Positions 25,873 to 33,823 of a stretch of 64,000 nucleotides of DNA are shown one piece after another. This DNA is from Planctomycetota bacterium (GTDB lineage Bacteria > Planctomycetota > UBA1135 > GCA-002686595), in assembly GCA_023150475.1 (NCBI GenBank), contig JAKLKU010000013.1, positions 62,001 to 126,000 of the forward strand, read 5' to 3'. The notes under the pieces were generated by a model that searched no databases, had not been told where the DNA came from, and saw only the letters and a program-made list of their open reading frames with translations. Position 1 is the first letter of the stretch; every line of letters starts with the position of its first letter. Both the position numbers and the translations under genes were made by a program.

Positions 25873-26601
25873 TCATCCGATCCCCTCAGGCGGCTTCCAG
25901 TCTGGGGCACGCACGAATAGGGCGGACGCCTTCAAGAACGCGCGCGTATGACGTGAAGCGACGATCGATTGCCCGCACGCAAGAAGCTCCGAGTACACAG
26001 ACCGCTTGCCGCCAATCGCCGTTACGGCGAGCGCCTCGTCGAGCAGCTGGTACCGAGAGTCCTTTGAGCTTGATGGATCGCGACGATCATCGAGGTGAGC
26101 GCCACCGAGCTTGTTGGCGACGTAGGTGATGAGCGTGTGGCGCGGAATTTGGCGCCCCTGGATGATCATGCATGGGGAGTCCACGAACTTCGTCAACTTC
26201 ATAAGCACCGTTGCGGGCGCCTCCTGACCGAGCATCGGCAAGTCAGACGCATCTCCGCGAAAGTGAATCGGCGTCGTCACAATGCCACCGCCAAAATTCG
26301 CTCCCGCGGCTGCGGCGAAAGCTATTCGGTCGAATGGCACTCCCCGCAACATGCCCTCCAGATCTGGAGCCCGCACCTTCGGCTGCCCCGGAAGTCCGAG
26401 TGCTCGCCAGGCTTTAGCAAAGTCGCCATCGACGCACAGTCGTCGGAGGACCGTGCTGGCGATTCGCAGTTGTGGATCACTGACCGTCCGAGTCCAAGTT
26501 TGCTCGAGGTGTACAAGATCCTCACGGACGACGGAAACCAGGTCGCGATCTTGGGGGCGCAGCTCCATCAGCGTCGGCTTTGGACAGTTGCCGTTCGTCA
26601 C
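25873..26601 (-). CDS. Hypothetical protein coupled to topoisomerase VI subunit A
   Basis: 242 residues if the GTG at 26601 is used. This GTG overlaps the topoisomerase VI A stop codon by four bases (GTGA), implying translational coupling; ATG 26568 is an alternative. I do not recognise the family. Visible features are an acidic helical N-terminus (RPQDRDLVSVVREDLVHLEQ), FDRIAFAAAAGANFGGGIVT followed by TPIHFRGDASDLPMLGQ, and a C-terminal SVYSELLACGQSIVASRHTR. There is no signal peptide or membrane helix. Codon use is much less biased to G/C at third positions than in all neighbouring genes (frequent codons ending in A or T), suggesting later arrival. A DNA-related role is possible from the coupling only. 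Confidence 0.6.
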   Translation of the reverse strand: MTNGNCPKPTLMELRPQDRDLVSVVREDLVHLEQTWTRTVSDPQLRIASTVLRRLCVDGDFAKAWRALGLPGQPKVRAPDLEGMLRGVPFDRIAFAAAAGANFGGGIVTTPIHFRGDASDLPMLGQEAPATVLMKLTKFVDSPCMIIQGRQIPRHTLITYVANKLGGAHLDDRRDPSSSKDSRYQLLDEALAVTAIGGKRSVYSELLACGQSIVASRHTRAFLKASALFVRAPDWKPPEGIG

Positions 26602-27749
26602 GGCAAGAAGCTCTTCCGGTTGTCCAGCTTGCGAGGCAGGTACTCCTCGATCACGTAGTTCAGGCCCCACTTGGCCAGGGCCTGCTGCTCGGCGCGCACG
26701 CCCATCTTCAGCATCTGCTCGAGCGCCTTGACCCACGGCTTGTGGGCGATGAAGAACGGGTCGTTCTTCAACGCGTCCTTGGCGCGCTTGACGTCGACTT
26801 CCTGCAGCTTGTGCGTCGCGTCCTGCAGCTTGAAGTCGATGATGTCCTGCGGCGTGACGCCGAGATACTGCGCTTGCGGCACGCAGAAGAAGCGGTTGAT
26901 GTGCGCCGCGTTGCCCGACCCGACTTTCAACGTCCGGTAGATGTTCGCGATACCGTACGGATCGCAGTCGACGAACGCGTACACCGGGATCTTCTTGTCG
27001 TCGGCGAGCCGGCGCACGAAGCGCCGCGTGGCCCGCGTCGGCACGCCGGCGGTCTCGATCAGAATGCAGTTCGCGGTCTTCCAGTACTTGTGGTTGTTCA
27101 AGCGCTGGAACATGCCGCCGGTCTCGATCGCCAGGATGAACTTGGCTTTCGTTTCGAACTTCAGGTGCTCGACGGAGTGGGGGATCGTGTAGCTCCCCGA
27201 GCCGAAGTTGGTGCAGTCGATCTCGATCGGCTTGCCGGTCTCGCTGTCGACGTCGATCACGGTCAACTGGCCCGACACCGAACCGCCGTGCTCCTCGGGG
27301 AAGTAGCGCAACTGTTCCCGTGACAAGCCGTCGAGGCTCGCGAGCGCTTCGATGTCGTCCATCACGGTGTCCGACTCGACCTGCTCGTTGAACTTGCAGT
27401 CGCCCCAGTTCTTCGAGACGTAGTACGCCTCCCGTTTCGTGGCGAAGTCGTTGTTCTCGACCATCTCCTTCGAGATCGACATCAGCCTGAGCGTCTGGGC
27501 GAAGCTCTTCACGGTGTTCACGGAGAGCGCTCGCGCGGTGGTGCCCTTCCCGAGCTCGAAGTAGCCGATCTTCGACTCGTACTTGACGTTGGCAAGCGAG
27601 CGCGTCGGGAAGCGCAGCTCGGGCAGGGTGCGCGCGTCGATCTTCCGGCGCACCTGGTCGGCGGTGCGCGCGATCAGCGCGAGGGTCTTCTTGTCGAGCT
27701 CGTCGAGCGGCTTCGCCGCCTTCTTGATCGGTTCGTCCTTCTTGGCCAT
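26598..27749 (-). CDS. top6A: DNA topoisomerase VI subunit A (Spo11-like)
   Basis: 383 residues. The winged-helix catalytic region has FATKREAYYVSKNWGDCKFN with the conserved Arg and the active-site Tyr pair. The Toprim domain provides the acidic metal ligands in FILAIETGGMFQRLNN and PVYAFVDCDPYGIANIYRTL. The C-terminus LKNDPFFIAHKPWVKALEQM and KWGLNYVIEEYLPRKL matches the family end. Together with subunit B (40113-41891) this would form the A2B2 type IIB topoisomerase that relaxes and decatenates DNA by an ATP-driven double-strand break with 5' phosphotyrosine. Topoisomerase VI is standard in archaea and plants but rare in bacteria. The two subunit genes are 12 kb apart here rather than adjacent. 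Confidence 0.93.
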   Translation of the reverse strand: MAKKDEPIKKAAKPLDELDKKTLALIARTADQVRRKIDARTLPELRFPTRSLANVKYESKIGYFELGKGTTARALSVNTVKSFAQTLRLMSISKEMVENNDFATKREAYYVSKNWGDCKFNEQVESDTVMDDIEALASLDGLSREQLRYFPEEHGGSVSGQLTVIDVDSETGKPIEIDCTNFGSGSYTIPHSVEHLKFETKAKFILAIETGGMFQRLNNHKYWKTANCILIETAGVPTRATRRFVRRLADDKKIPVYAFVDCDPYGIANIYRTLKVGSGNAAHINRFFCVPQAQYLGVTPQDIIDFKLQDATHKLQEVDVKRAKDALKNDPFFIAHKPWVKALEQMLKMGVRAEQQALAKWGLNYVIEEYLPRKLDNRKSFLP

Positions 27750-27790
27750 GCGGCGGATTCTAGGAAGTCGCTCGCGCGACTCCAGCGCGC

Positions 27791-27900
27791 GGTTCGGCCC
27801 GTGGATTCGGCCCGTGGAGCCGAAGCGTGCGAATCGGGCCGTGCGAATCAGGGCGCGCGAATCCGGCCGCCCGAATCAGGGCGTGCGATTCGTGGGCGGG
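27791..27900. repeat. Tandem repeat, 13-14 bp unit, eight copies
   Basis: Eight successive units can be laid out, such as GATTCGGCCCGTG, GAATCGGGCCGTGC, GAATCAGGGCGCGC, GAATCCGGCCGCCC and GAATCAGGGCGTGC. They fill the gap between the start of topoisomerase VI A (27749, minus) and the start of the small membrane ORF (27918, plus), where the divergent promoters should be. Confidence 0.85.
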
Positions 27901-27917
27901 CGCCCCTAGCGACGATC

Positions 27918-28130
27918 GTGGTCGAAGCTCGCCGTGATCGTGGCGGACGCACGTGGGCGTCTCGTCTGCTGCAGACCGTCCTCGCCCTCGTGATCTTCGG
28001 GCTCGTCGCGGCGATCGTCGCGGCGAGCGTATGGCCGCCGGCGGGCAAGTGCCCGGTCGGGTCGGTGCCGGCGTGGGTGTGGTTCGCCGCCGCCGTGCCG
28101 ACGGTGATCGTCGTGCAGCACGCGCTCTAA
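27918..28130 (+). CDS. Small two-helix membrane ORF, probably the 5' part of the next gene
   Basis: 70 residues from GTG 27918. Two membrane helices are visible: LLQTVLALVIFGLVAAIVAA and VWFAAAVPTVIVVQHAL. The frame ends with TAA at 28128-28130. The next ORF, in the same frame, begins with GTG at the very next base and has no Shine-Dalgarno sequence of its own. The simplest reading is one gene interrupted by an in-frame stop codon, by mutation, sequencing error or readthrough. A genuine separate small protein is possible. No family is recognised. Confidence 0.45.
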   Translation: MVEARRDRGGRTWASRLLQTVLALVIFGLVAAIVAASVWPPAGKCPVGSVPAWVWFAAAVPTVIVVQHAL

Positions 28131-29363
28131 GTGTTCGTGGTGCGCGGCTCGCAGCTCCTCGATCGCACGAGCCGCTTGGCGCCGTTCGGTGACTTCTTCA
28201 GCGAACGCGACGGGGCCGAGGGGCGCGTGGTACCGCAGTCCAACGTCTCACCCGCGCTCCGTTCCGGTGGGCGGGGCTCCGACGACGCATGGGCGACCAA
28301 GTACCGCCCGGCGGTCGAGAGCTCGATCGATCGTGAGTTCGACGGTTTCGTCCTGTGCCTGCGTTACGGCATGCCCGCGACGTTGATCCTGCTCGCGGTG
28401 CTCGCGTGGGTGATGCTGTTGCTCGACGCGCGCACGCCGGTTTCGTCCGCTGGACGCGTCGCGTGGCTCGTCGACGTGCCGCAGGACGCCGCGTGGCTCG
28501 GACTCGCGGGTGCGTACTGCTACACGTTGCTCCAACTCGGTCGCCGTGCATTCGCGCGAGACATCACGAGCGGAGTCTCGCTGTGGTGCGCGATCACTCT
28601 CGTGCTCGGCCCCGTCGTCGCGATCCTGCTCGCGAAGCTCGGAATCGCGGCCGTCGTGCCGTCGCCGGCCGAGGGACCGGTGCCGGCGCCCGATGCGGCG
28701 CCGACGGCCGTCGATGGGCTCTTGCTGTCGGTGCACTTCGTCGCCGGGTTCTCGCCGCGCTACGTGATCGAGACGATGCTCGACAACGTCCGACGCCGGA
28801 CGGGATACCTGAGCTCGGCGAACGCCGTCGCGCGTGGCGTGCCGTTGACCGACGTGCGCGGCATCGTGCCCGAGATCGCCGAGCGGCTCGGCGAAGAGGG
28901 CGTGCTCGACGTCGCGGGCCTCGCGCTCGTCGATCCCGTGCGCCTCTTGCGCAACACGGCGTTCGATCGCCGCCAGGTGCTGGGTTGGATCGACGAGGCG
29001 ATCCTGATCGTCACGATGCCGGAGCATTGGCAGGCGCTGGAGAAGCTCGGCGTCACGGGCGCGATCGATCTCGCGTGGTGTTGTCGCGACAACGGCGGCG
29101 ACCACCGCGAGCCATCCGGTTTCGACGCGCCGCTGCCGCCCGGGCAACTGCCGGGCACGCCGCTGCCGGGCGCGCCATTCGGAGTCGACCGGCCGAACGC
29201 GGGGGCGCCATGCTCCGAGCCCATCGAACGCCTCGCGGCAGCGATCCACTTCGACCCGTGCATGCTCGACGACATCGCGCGCCGGCTCCACCAGGACGCT
29301 CAGGTGGGCGTCGTGTGGGCGCTCTACCAGACCCAGGCGAAACGCACCGTAGCGGACGGCTGA
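28131..29363 (+). CDS. Membrane protein of unknown function
   Basis: 410 residues from the in-frame GTG at 28131. The protein begins VVRGSQLLDRTSRLAPFGDF and has about four membrane helices (MPATLILLAVLAWVMLLLDA, DAAWLGLAGAYCYTLLQLG, GVSLWCAITLVLGPVVAILL, VDGLLLSVHFVAGF). A cytoplasmic domain follows with LGEEGVLDVAGLALVDPVRL and LRNTAFDRRQVLGWIDEAIL, which resembles a helix-hairpin-helix or SAM-like helical domain also seen in other planctomycete membrane proteins. The C-terminus is Pro-rich and then helical (PIERLAAAIHFDPCMLDDIA). It is in the same frame as, and directly adjacent to, the small ORF before it; together they would form a protein of about 480 residues. Confidence 0.6.
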   Translation: MFVVRGSQLLDRTSRLAPFGDFFSERDGAEGRVVPQSNVSPALRSGGRGSDDAWATKYRPAVESSIDREFDGFVLCLRYGMPATLILLAVLAWVMLLLDARTPVSSAGRVAWLVDVPQDAAWLGLAGAYCYTLLQLGRRAFARDITSGVSLWCAITLVLGPVVAILLAKLGIAAVVPSPAEGPVPAPDAAPTAVDGLLLSVHFVAGFSPRYVIETMLDNVRRRTGYLSSANAVARGVPLTDVRGIVPEIAERLGEEGVLDVAGLALVDPVRLLRNTAFDRRQVLGWIDEAILIVTMPEHWQALEKLGVTGAIDLAWCCRDNGGDHREPSGFDAPLPPGQLPGTPLPGAPFGVDRPNAGAPCSEPIERLAAAIHFDPCMLDDIARRLHQDAQVGVVWALYQTQAKRTVADG

Positions 29364-29385
29364 GCGCGCGGGGGTCGTCGCGCGC

Positions 29386-29511
29386 GCCCAGCGCAGCCGC
29401 TGAAACCGGCGCAGTGGTTGCAACCGGCGCAGCCGCCGCAACCGGCGCAGCCGCCGCGACTCGCGCAGCCGCCGCGACTCGCGCAGCCGCCGCGGCCGGG
29501 CGCATTCGCTG
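29386..29511. repeat. Tandem repeat, 18-bp unit, five to six copies
   Basis: Units of 18 bp such as AACCGGCGCAGCCGCCGC (twice exactly at 29422 and 29440) and GACTCGCGCAGCCGCCGC (twice exactly at 29458 and 29476), with diverged units on either side. It fills the gap between the convergent genes ending at 29363 and 29536. It may influence transcription termination, but no T-tract is present. Confidence 0.85.
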
Positions 29512-29535
29512 CGCGAGGCGCACGCGCCTCACGCG

Positions 29536-30141
29536 TCACTTCTTCCGCGTGTACTCGAACTCGAGGACCTTCGTGTTCGCTTCGCCGATCATCATGTCGT
29601 GGATCTCGAGGACCCACTTGTCCTTGCCGAAGCCGCGGTAGACGTACTTTACGAACTTGTCCTGCTCCGGCGTGATCGGTTCGTCGATCGTGCCCCAGAG
29701 GAAGAGGTCGTCGCCCGACTGGCCGAAGTGGCCCGACGCCGTGTTCAACGTGGTCTGCAGCGAGTCGACGAAGCTCGCGACGTAACGTTGCTTGAAGTTG
29801 TCGTAGCCGAGCGTCGTGCGGTGATCGACCTTCTGGCCCATCACCGAGTAGTGCGTGTCGAGTTGCAACCACTTGCCGTCGACGAACCACGACGCCGTCG
29901 CGGTGCCTTTCGATTCACCGCCGCCCATCGAGCCGCCCATGCGCATCGTGACCTCCCATTCGCCGACGAGCTCCTTCAAGCGCTCGTGCGCGGGGCCGGG
30001 TTTGAACGTGCCCATCCAACGGGCCATGCCGGCCTGCATGTCGTCGGGCTTCGGGTAGGCGAAGCGTTCGGACTTCTGTTGCACGGCGAAAACCGTGGCG
30101 CCGGTGAGCGCGAGCGCGGCGAGGACGAGGGTCAGTTGCAT
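29536..30141 (-). CDS. Secreted DUF1579 family protein
   Basis: 201 residues. ATG 30141 has GGAG six bases upstream. The signal peptide is MQLTLVLAALALTGATVFAV. The DUF1579 pattern follows: HERLKELVGEWEVTMRMGGS, GTATASWFVDGKWLQLDTHY, VDHRTTLGYDNFKQRYVASF and DKFVKYVYRGFGKDKWVLEI. The family is a lipocalin-like beta barrel of unknown function, common in planctomycetes. The gene lies 3 bases after the M56 peptidase gene, so it is the third gene of the BlaI/M56 transcript. It may be a target or partner of that signalling pair. Confidence 0.85.
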   Translation of the reverse strand: MQLTLVLAALALTGATVFAVQQKSERFAYPKPDDMQAGMARWMGTFKPGPAHERLKELVGEWEVTMRMGGSMGGGESKGTATASWFVDGKWLQLDTHYSVMGQKVDHRTTLGYDNFKQRYVASFVDSLQTTLNTASGHFGQSGDDLFLWGTIDEPITPEQDKFVKYVYRGFGKDKWVLEIHDMMIGEANTKVLEFEYTRKK

Positions 30142-30144
30142 GGA

Positions 30145-31353
30145 TCACTCCGTGGGAGCAGGGGACGGGGAAAGGGGGGACGCGGAATCTGGGGACGGAA
30201 GCTCGTCGCGGAGCGCCAGCGCCGCGGCGTGGAGGGTGAAGCACGAGAGTTTCTCGCCCGAGTCGGCGGCGGCGAGCACGCGCTCGGCGAACGCACGTTC
30301 GGCGCTTCGGCCGGCGGGCAACAAGGTCGCCGACGCGCACGCGAAGAGCAGGCTCGCGACGAGCGCGTGCCAACCGGGCGCGAAACGCGGCGGACGTTCG
30401 AGCGCGCGCAAGCGTTCGACGATGCGCGCACGGCCGAGGAATTCCTGGGCGCCGGCGAGCCGGCCGCTCGCGGCGAAGCCCGCCGCGAGCGCGCGCCGCG
30501 TGGCGTCGCGTTCGAGCGCGGCGCGCGCGAGCGTCGCGCGGTAGCCGTCTAGGGCGCGGTCCGCGGTGGCGGACGCGTCGCGGCCGAGCGTCCGAGCGAC
30601 GCGCGCGTCGCAAGCGAGCTCCCGCGCTTGCCCGAGGCGCCGCACGGCCACGCGCGTGAGCGGATGGAACCACACGAGCGCCGCGCAGAGCTCGACCGCG
30701 AGCGCGCGGAGCGGGTCGTGTCGTTCGCAGTGCGCGAGCTCGTGCCGCAGCGCGTGTTCGAGCTCGTGCGGCCGCCCGAGCAATCGTTCGGGCACGTGGA
30801 TCGTGCGGTGCACGATGCCGGCGAGCAACGGCGACGCGAGTCCGGGGGTCACCGCGAGCTCGATCCGCGCGTGCGGGCCGTGGCCTGCGGCGGCGAGGAG
30901 GCTCGCGAGCCTCCGTCGCGCGGAGCGCGGTGCGCGGAACGACCGAGCGTGCAGTTCGGCGAGGCCCTTGCGCCGACCGTGGACGAGGCGCGCGACGCAG
31001 ACCAGCACGCCCGTGAGCCACACGACCGCGGCGAGCCCCGCGAGCGGCCAAGTGCTCGTGGCGTCGGCGCCGGCGGGTTGCGCGCTCGCGAGCGTCTCCG
31101 CGAGCACGGCAGGGGAGGCGAACTCGCGCACGCCGCTCGCGAACGGCGAGACCACGCCCGGCGGCAACGCGAAACACGCGAAGAAGAGCCACCACGGGAT
31201 CGCGCGGTACGCCGGCGCGAGGCGCTCTCGCAGGACCCGTTCGAGCACGAGGCCGACCAGCGCGAACCACGTCGCATGCCACGCGGCGGGCACGCACCAT
31301 GCCCACCACGACGAGGCGAACGCGTCGAAGGCGCTGGCGAGCCCCGTCGTCAC
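30145..31353 (-). CDS. BlaR1/MecR1-like M56 family membrane metallopeptidase
   Basis: 402 residues from GTG 31353, which overlaps the BlaI stop by four bases. Four membrane helices are expected (AWHATWFALVGLVLERVL, IPWWLFFACFALPPGVVS, LAGLAAVVWLTGVLVCVARL, and ALVASLLFACASATLLP near the end). The peptidase M56 motif is LRHELAHCERHDPLRALAVE, with the zinc-binding HELAH, followed by ALVWFHPLTRVAVRRLGQAR and ELACDARVARTLG, where Glu-Asp type third ligands of the family lie. There is no penicillin-binding sensor domain at the C-terminus, so this is a BlaR1-like protease with another, unknown input. It should cleave the partner BlaI repressor directly or through a cascade. Confidence 0.87.
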   Translation of the reverse strand: MTTGLASAFDAFASSWWAWCVPAAWHATWFALVGLVLERVLRERLAPAYRAIPWWLFFACFALPPGVVSPFASGVREFASPAVLAETLASAQPAGADATSTWPLAGLAAVVWLTGVLVCVARLVHGRRKGLAELHARSFRAPRSARRRLASLLAAAGHGPHARIELAVTPGLASPLLAGIVHRTIHVPERLLGRPHELEHALRHELAHCERHDPLRALAVELCAALVWFHPLTRVAVRRLGQARELACDARVARTLGRDASATADRALDGYRATLARAALERDATRRALAAGFAASGRLAGAQEFLGRARIVERLRALERPPRFAPGWHALVASLLFACASATLLPAGRSAERAFAERVLAAADSGEKLSCFTLHAAALALRDELPSPDSASPLSPSPAPTE

Positions 31354-31724
31354 GGCTTCGACTTCCTTTCGAGCTTGCCGAGCAGGCTCTCGAGCTCCGC
31401 GCGATCCTTCGCGGAGAGCTCTGCGTCGTCCGCCATGTGCGCGACGAGCGTCGTGAGCTTGCCGTCGAACGCGCGTTCGACCAGCGTCTGCACCGCGGTC
31501 GAACGGGCCTCGTCCTGGCTGACGGTCGGCGTGTAGAAAGTCTGCTTGCCGCGCGCCTTCGGCCGCAACGCGCCCTTCTCGACCAGTCGGTCGAGCATCG
31601 TCTTGACCGTCGTGTAGGCCCAACCGGACGACTCGGCGAGCGCGTCGTGAACGTCGCGCGCGGACCCGGGCGCCGCGCGCCAGAGCACGCTCATCAACTT
31701 CCACTCGGCTTCGCTGAGCTGCAT
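31350..31724 (-). CDS. BlaI/MecI/CopY family winged-helix repressor
   Basis: 124 residues from ATG 31724 (a TTG three codons upstream, at 31733, is also open). The winged helix is QLSEAEWKLMSVLWRAAPGS, ARDVHDALAESSGWAYTTVK and TMLDRLVEKGALRPKARGKQ. The C-terminal dimerisation part contains LVERAFDGKLTTLVAHMADD and AKDRAELESLLGKLE. It is coupled by GTGA overlap to the M56 peptidase gene. A BlaI-type operator sequence (TACAAGTGTC) lies 15 bases upstream of the start, so autoregulation is likely. The operon is repressor, protease, DUF1579 protein. The inducer is unknown. Confidence 0.92.
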   Translation of the reverse strand: MQLSEAEWKLMSVLWRAAPGSARDVHDALAESSGWAYTTVKTMLDRLVEKGALRPKARGKQTFYTPTVSQDEARSTAVQTLVERAFDGKLTTLVAHMADDAELSAKDRAELESLLGKLERKSKP

Positions 31725-31738
31725 GGGCCGCAATCTAC

Positions 31739-31748
31739 TACAAGTGTC
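31739..31748. promoter_or_regulatory. Candidate BlaI operator TACAAGTGTC
   Basis: The sequence TACAAGTGTC fits the ACA-NN-TGT core described for BlaI/MecI operators. It lies directly upstream of the blaI-like start (31724), where a repressor would block transcription. The core is short, so chance occurrence cannot be excluded. Confidence 0.5.
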
Positions 31749-31873
31749 GAAGATGGCAAGGGCGCGCCGCCTGGATTTTTCGGTGCAACGTGCGGCGCGT
31801 GGCGACGCTCCCTTCCATGGCAGGCCGTCTACCCCGCGCGCCGTCCACTCCGTCCCCCAGCCCTCTCGACACC

Positions 31874-33109
31874 ATGCACACTTTCTTCCGTAGCGTTTCG
31901 TTCGGCTCGATCGTGCTCGCGACTGCCGCAGTCGCTTCCGCCGACGAGCTCCTGATCGCGAGCACGTCGACCCTCGTCTACGAAGGCACGCCGTACGCTC
32001 CGACCTCCAACTTGATCGGCGCGTGCGGCGGTGCCGCGCAGTCGATCGCGTCCGACGGCACCGACGTCTTCGTCGGCGACACGAGCGGCCGCATCTACAA
32101 ACAGGACGCGAGCGGCTTCCTCGTGTACGCGTACGACGCGCCGAACGACGCGCAGACGCTCGCGCTGCACGGGTCGAACCTCCTGGTCGGCGGCAGCGAC
32201 GGCAAGATCGCGCGCCTCGACCGCACGACGGGCCAAGTGCTCGCGACGTTGGACGTCGGCGTGCCGGTGACGGCGATCGCGGTCGACGGCGATCAAGTGT
32301 TCGCGGGCAGCTCGTTCGGCATCGTGCAGAAAGGCGACGCGCTGACCGGTGGCTTCCAGTTCTGGGGCACGTGCGGCGGCCCGGTCGCGTCGCTCGCGCT
32401 CGACTCGACGCACGCGTGGCTCGGCACGAACCAAGGCGTGATCTACAAGCTCGATCGCACGACGCAGCAGATCGCCGCGCAGTTCACGCCGAACAGCGAC
32501 TGCGAAGCGCTCGCCGTGCACTTGGGTGACGTGCTCGTCGGCGGCACCGACGGTGCGATCAAGCGCCTCGACCGCGACTCGGGCGCGATCAAGACGAGCG
32601 GGACGCAGCCGGTTTCCGTCGACGCGTTCGCGTTGGTCGACGCCGGCGAGCCCGGCAGCGCGTACTGCTTCGGCACCTCGTGCCCGTGCGGCAACGACGA
32701 TCCCGTCGGCGGCTGCTCGAACTCGTCGGGCTTCGGCGGACGGCTCACCGGCGCGGGTTCGACCAGCGTCGCGAGCGACGACCTCGCGATCACGGCGATC
32801 TCGTTGCCCGCGAACCGCCTCGCGCGGATGTACATGGGCTCGATCCAGAACAACGTGCCGTTCGGCGCGGGCAAGCTCTGCACCGGCGCCCAGGGTTATC
32901 CGGTGTTCCGCTTCCCGGTGGTCAACACCGGCGCGACCGGCTCGCTGACGCTCGACGGCATCGTCGCGTACTCGCACGCGCAGTTCCCGGTCGGCGGCCA
33001 CATCCTCGCGGGCTCGACGTGGAACTTCCAAGGTTGGGTGCGCGACCCGTCGGGTCCGTGCTCGACGTTCAACACGACGAACGCCTACAGCGTCACGTTC
33101 GTGCCCTGA
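31874..33109 (+). CDS. Secreted beta-propeller (PQQ/WD40-like) protein with Cys-rich C-terminal domain
   Basis: 411 residues from ATG 31874. A signal peptide (MHTFFRSVSFGSIVLATAAV, ASA) is followed by seven or so short blades such as LALHGSNLLVGGSDGKIARL, IAVDGDQVFAGSSFGIVQKG and LAVHLGDVLVGGTDGAIKRL. This is the pattern of PQQ- or WD40-like propellers. From about residue 260, AYCFGTSCPCGNDDPVGGCS begins a C-terminal domain with FGGRLTGAGSTSVASDDLAI and NTTNAYSVTFVP at the end. This domain type recurs in secreted planctomycete proteins and resembles, in outline, those at 25000-25402 and 43380-43786. Probably extracellular or surface bound; no enzymatic motif. Confidence 0.75.
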   Translation: MHTFFRSVSFGSIVLATAAVASADELLIASTSTLVYEGTPYAPTSNLIGACGGAAQSIASDGTDVFVGDTSGRIYKQDASGFLVYAYDAPNDAQTLALHGSNLLVGGSDGKIARLDRTTGQVLATLDVGVPVTAIAVDGDQVFAGSSFGIVQKGDALTGGFQFWGTCGGPVASLALDSTHAWLGTNQGVIYKLDRTTQQIAAQFTPNSDCEALAVHLGDVLVGGTDGAIKRLDRDSGAIKTSGTQPVSVDAFALVDAGEPGSAYCFGTSCPCGNDDPVGGCSNSSGFGGRLTGAGSTSVASDDLAITAISLPANRLARMYMGSIQNNVPFGAGKLCTGAQGYPVFRFPVVNTGATGSLTLDGIVAYSHAQFPVGGHILAGSTWNFQGWVRDPSGPCSTFNTTNAYSVTFVP

Positions 33110-33131
33110 CGCGAGCGCTCGCACGCTCACC

Positions 33132-33163
33132 GGGCCGCGGGTTCCAGACGGAGCTCGCGGCCC
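33132..33163. terminator. Hairpin between convergent genes, possible terminator
   Basis: GGGCCGCG (33132-33139) and CGCGGCCC (33156-33163) form a perfect 8-bp stem with a 16-base loop between the stops of the propeller gene (33109) and the minus-strand sigma gene (33178). No T-tract follows, so it is only a possible bidirectional terminator. Confidence 0.4.
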
Positions 33164-33177
33164 TCGTCGTCGGTGCG

Positions 33178-33756
33178 TCAGCGGCCCTCGTCCATCACGA
33201 GCGCGAGCCTCGCGAGCGCGCGCGAGAGCAGCGTCCGCGTCGCGCCTTCGGTGCGGCCGAGCTTGGCGGCGAGTTCCGCGCCGGAGAGCCCGTGCACGCG
33301 CGAGAGCACGATCGCTTGGCGATAGTCGTCGGGGAGCTCGCGGAACGCGCGTTCGAGCCGCTCGAGCTCCTCGCGCGCGACGGCGGCTTGGCTCGGGCTC
33401 GCGAGCGAGTAGACCTGCGCCAGCAGCCGCGCGTCGTCCGTCGTTTCGCTCGCGGCCGCTTCGAGCGGCACTTCGCGGTCGCTGCTGCGCCGCTCGCGAC
33501 CCCAGAAGCGCACCTTGTCGACGATCTTGTTCTCGGCGGCGCGCAGCAGCCAATCGCGGAACGACGAGCCCGGTCGCTCCTCGTATCGGTCGAGGTCGGC
33601 GAGCACTTCGCGGCAGATCGACTGCACGAGGTCCTGGCTCGTCTCCTTCGCCCGCAGGCGCTCGCCGAGTCGCGCACGGACGTAGCTGCGCAACGCCGCG
33701 AGGTGCTCCTCGAGCTGGCGCACGCGTTCGGGGCTCTGCGGATCGTCCGAAGGCAT
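33178..33756 (-). CDS. ECF-type RNA polymerase sigma-70 factor
   Basis: 192 residues. Region 2 is visible in AKETSQDLVQSICREVLADL and SFRDWLLRAAENKIVDKVRF, and region 4 in RAFRELPDDYRQAIVLSRVH followed by GLSGAELAAKLGRTEGATRT. The protein belongs to the ECF subgroup that in planctomycetes is usually encoded beside a Ser/Thr kinase. Indeed the kinase gene at 33824 is divergent, with only 67 bases between the two starts. There is no zinc anti-sigma gene. The kinase may control the sigma factor by phosphorylation, as shown or proposed for ECF43-like groups. That the two work together is inference from position. Confidence 0.9.
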   Translation of the reverse strand: MPSDDPQSPERVRQLEEHLAALRSYVRARLGERLRAKETSQDLVQSICREVLADLDRYEERPGSSFRDWLLRAAENKIVDKVRFWGRERRSSDREVPLEAAASETTDDARLLAQVYSLASPSQAAVAREELERLERAFRELPDDYRQAIVLSRVHGLSGAELAAKLGRTEGATRTLLSRALARLALVMDEGR

Positions 33757-33823
33757 CGTGGGATTCTATGCGACGCGCGGGGGCGACGTCGGGTTCGCAC
33801 GGAGCCCGTGATACTTTGCTCGC

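Noticed and set aside
25403..26601. Insertion sequence or prophage edge around the methyltransferase remnant
   Set aside because: No transposase, integrase, terminal inverted repeats or target duplication could be seen; only the duplicated fragment and the atypical codon use of the orphan gene remain.
27791..27900. Possible CRISPR array because of regular short repeats
   Set aside because: Units of 13-14 bp follow each other directly with no spacers, so it is a simple tandem repeat.
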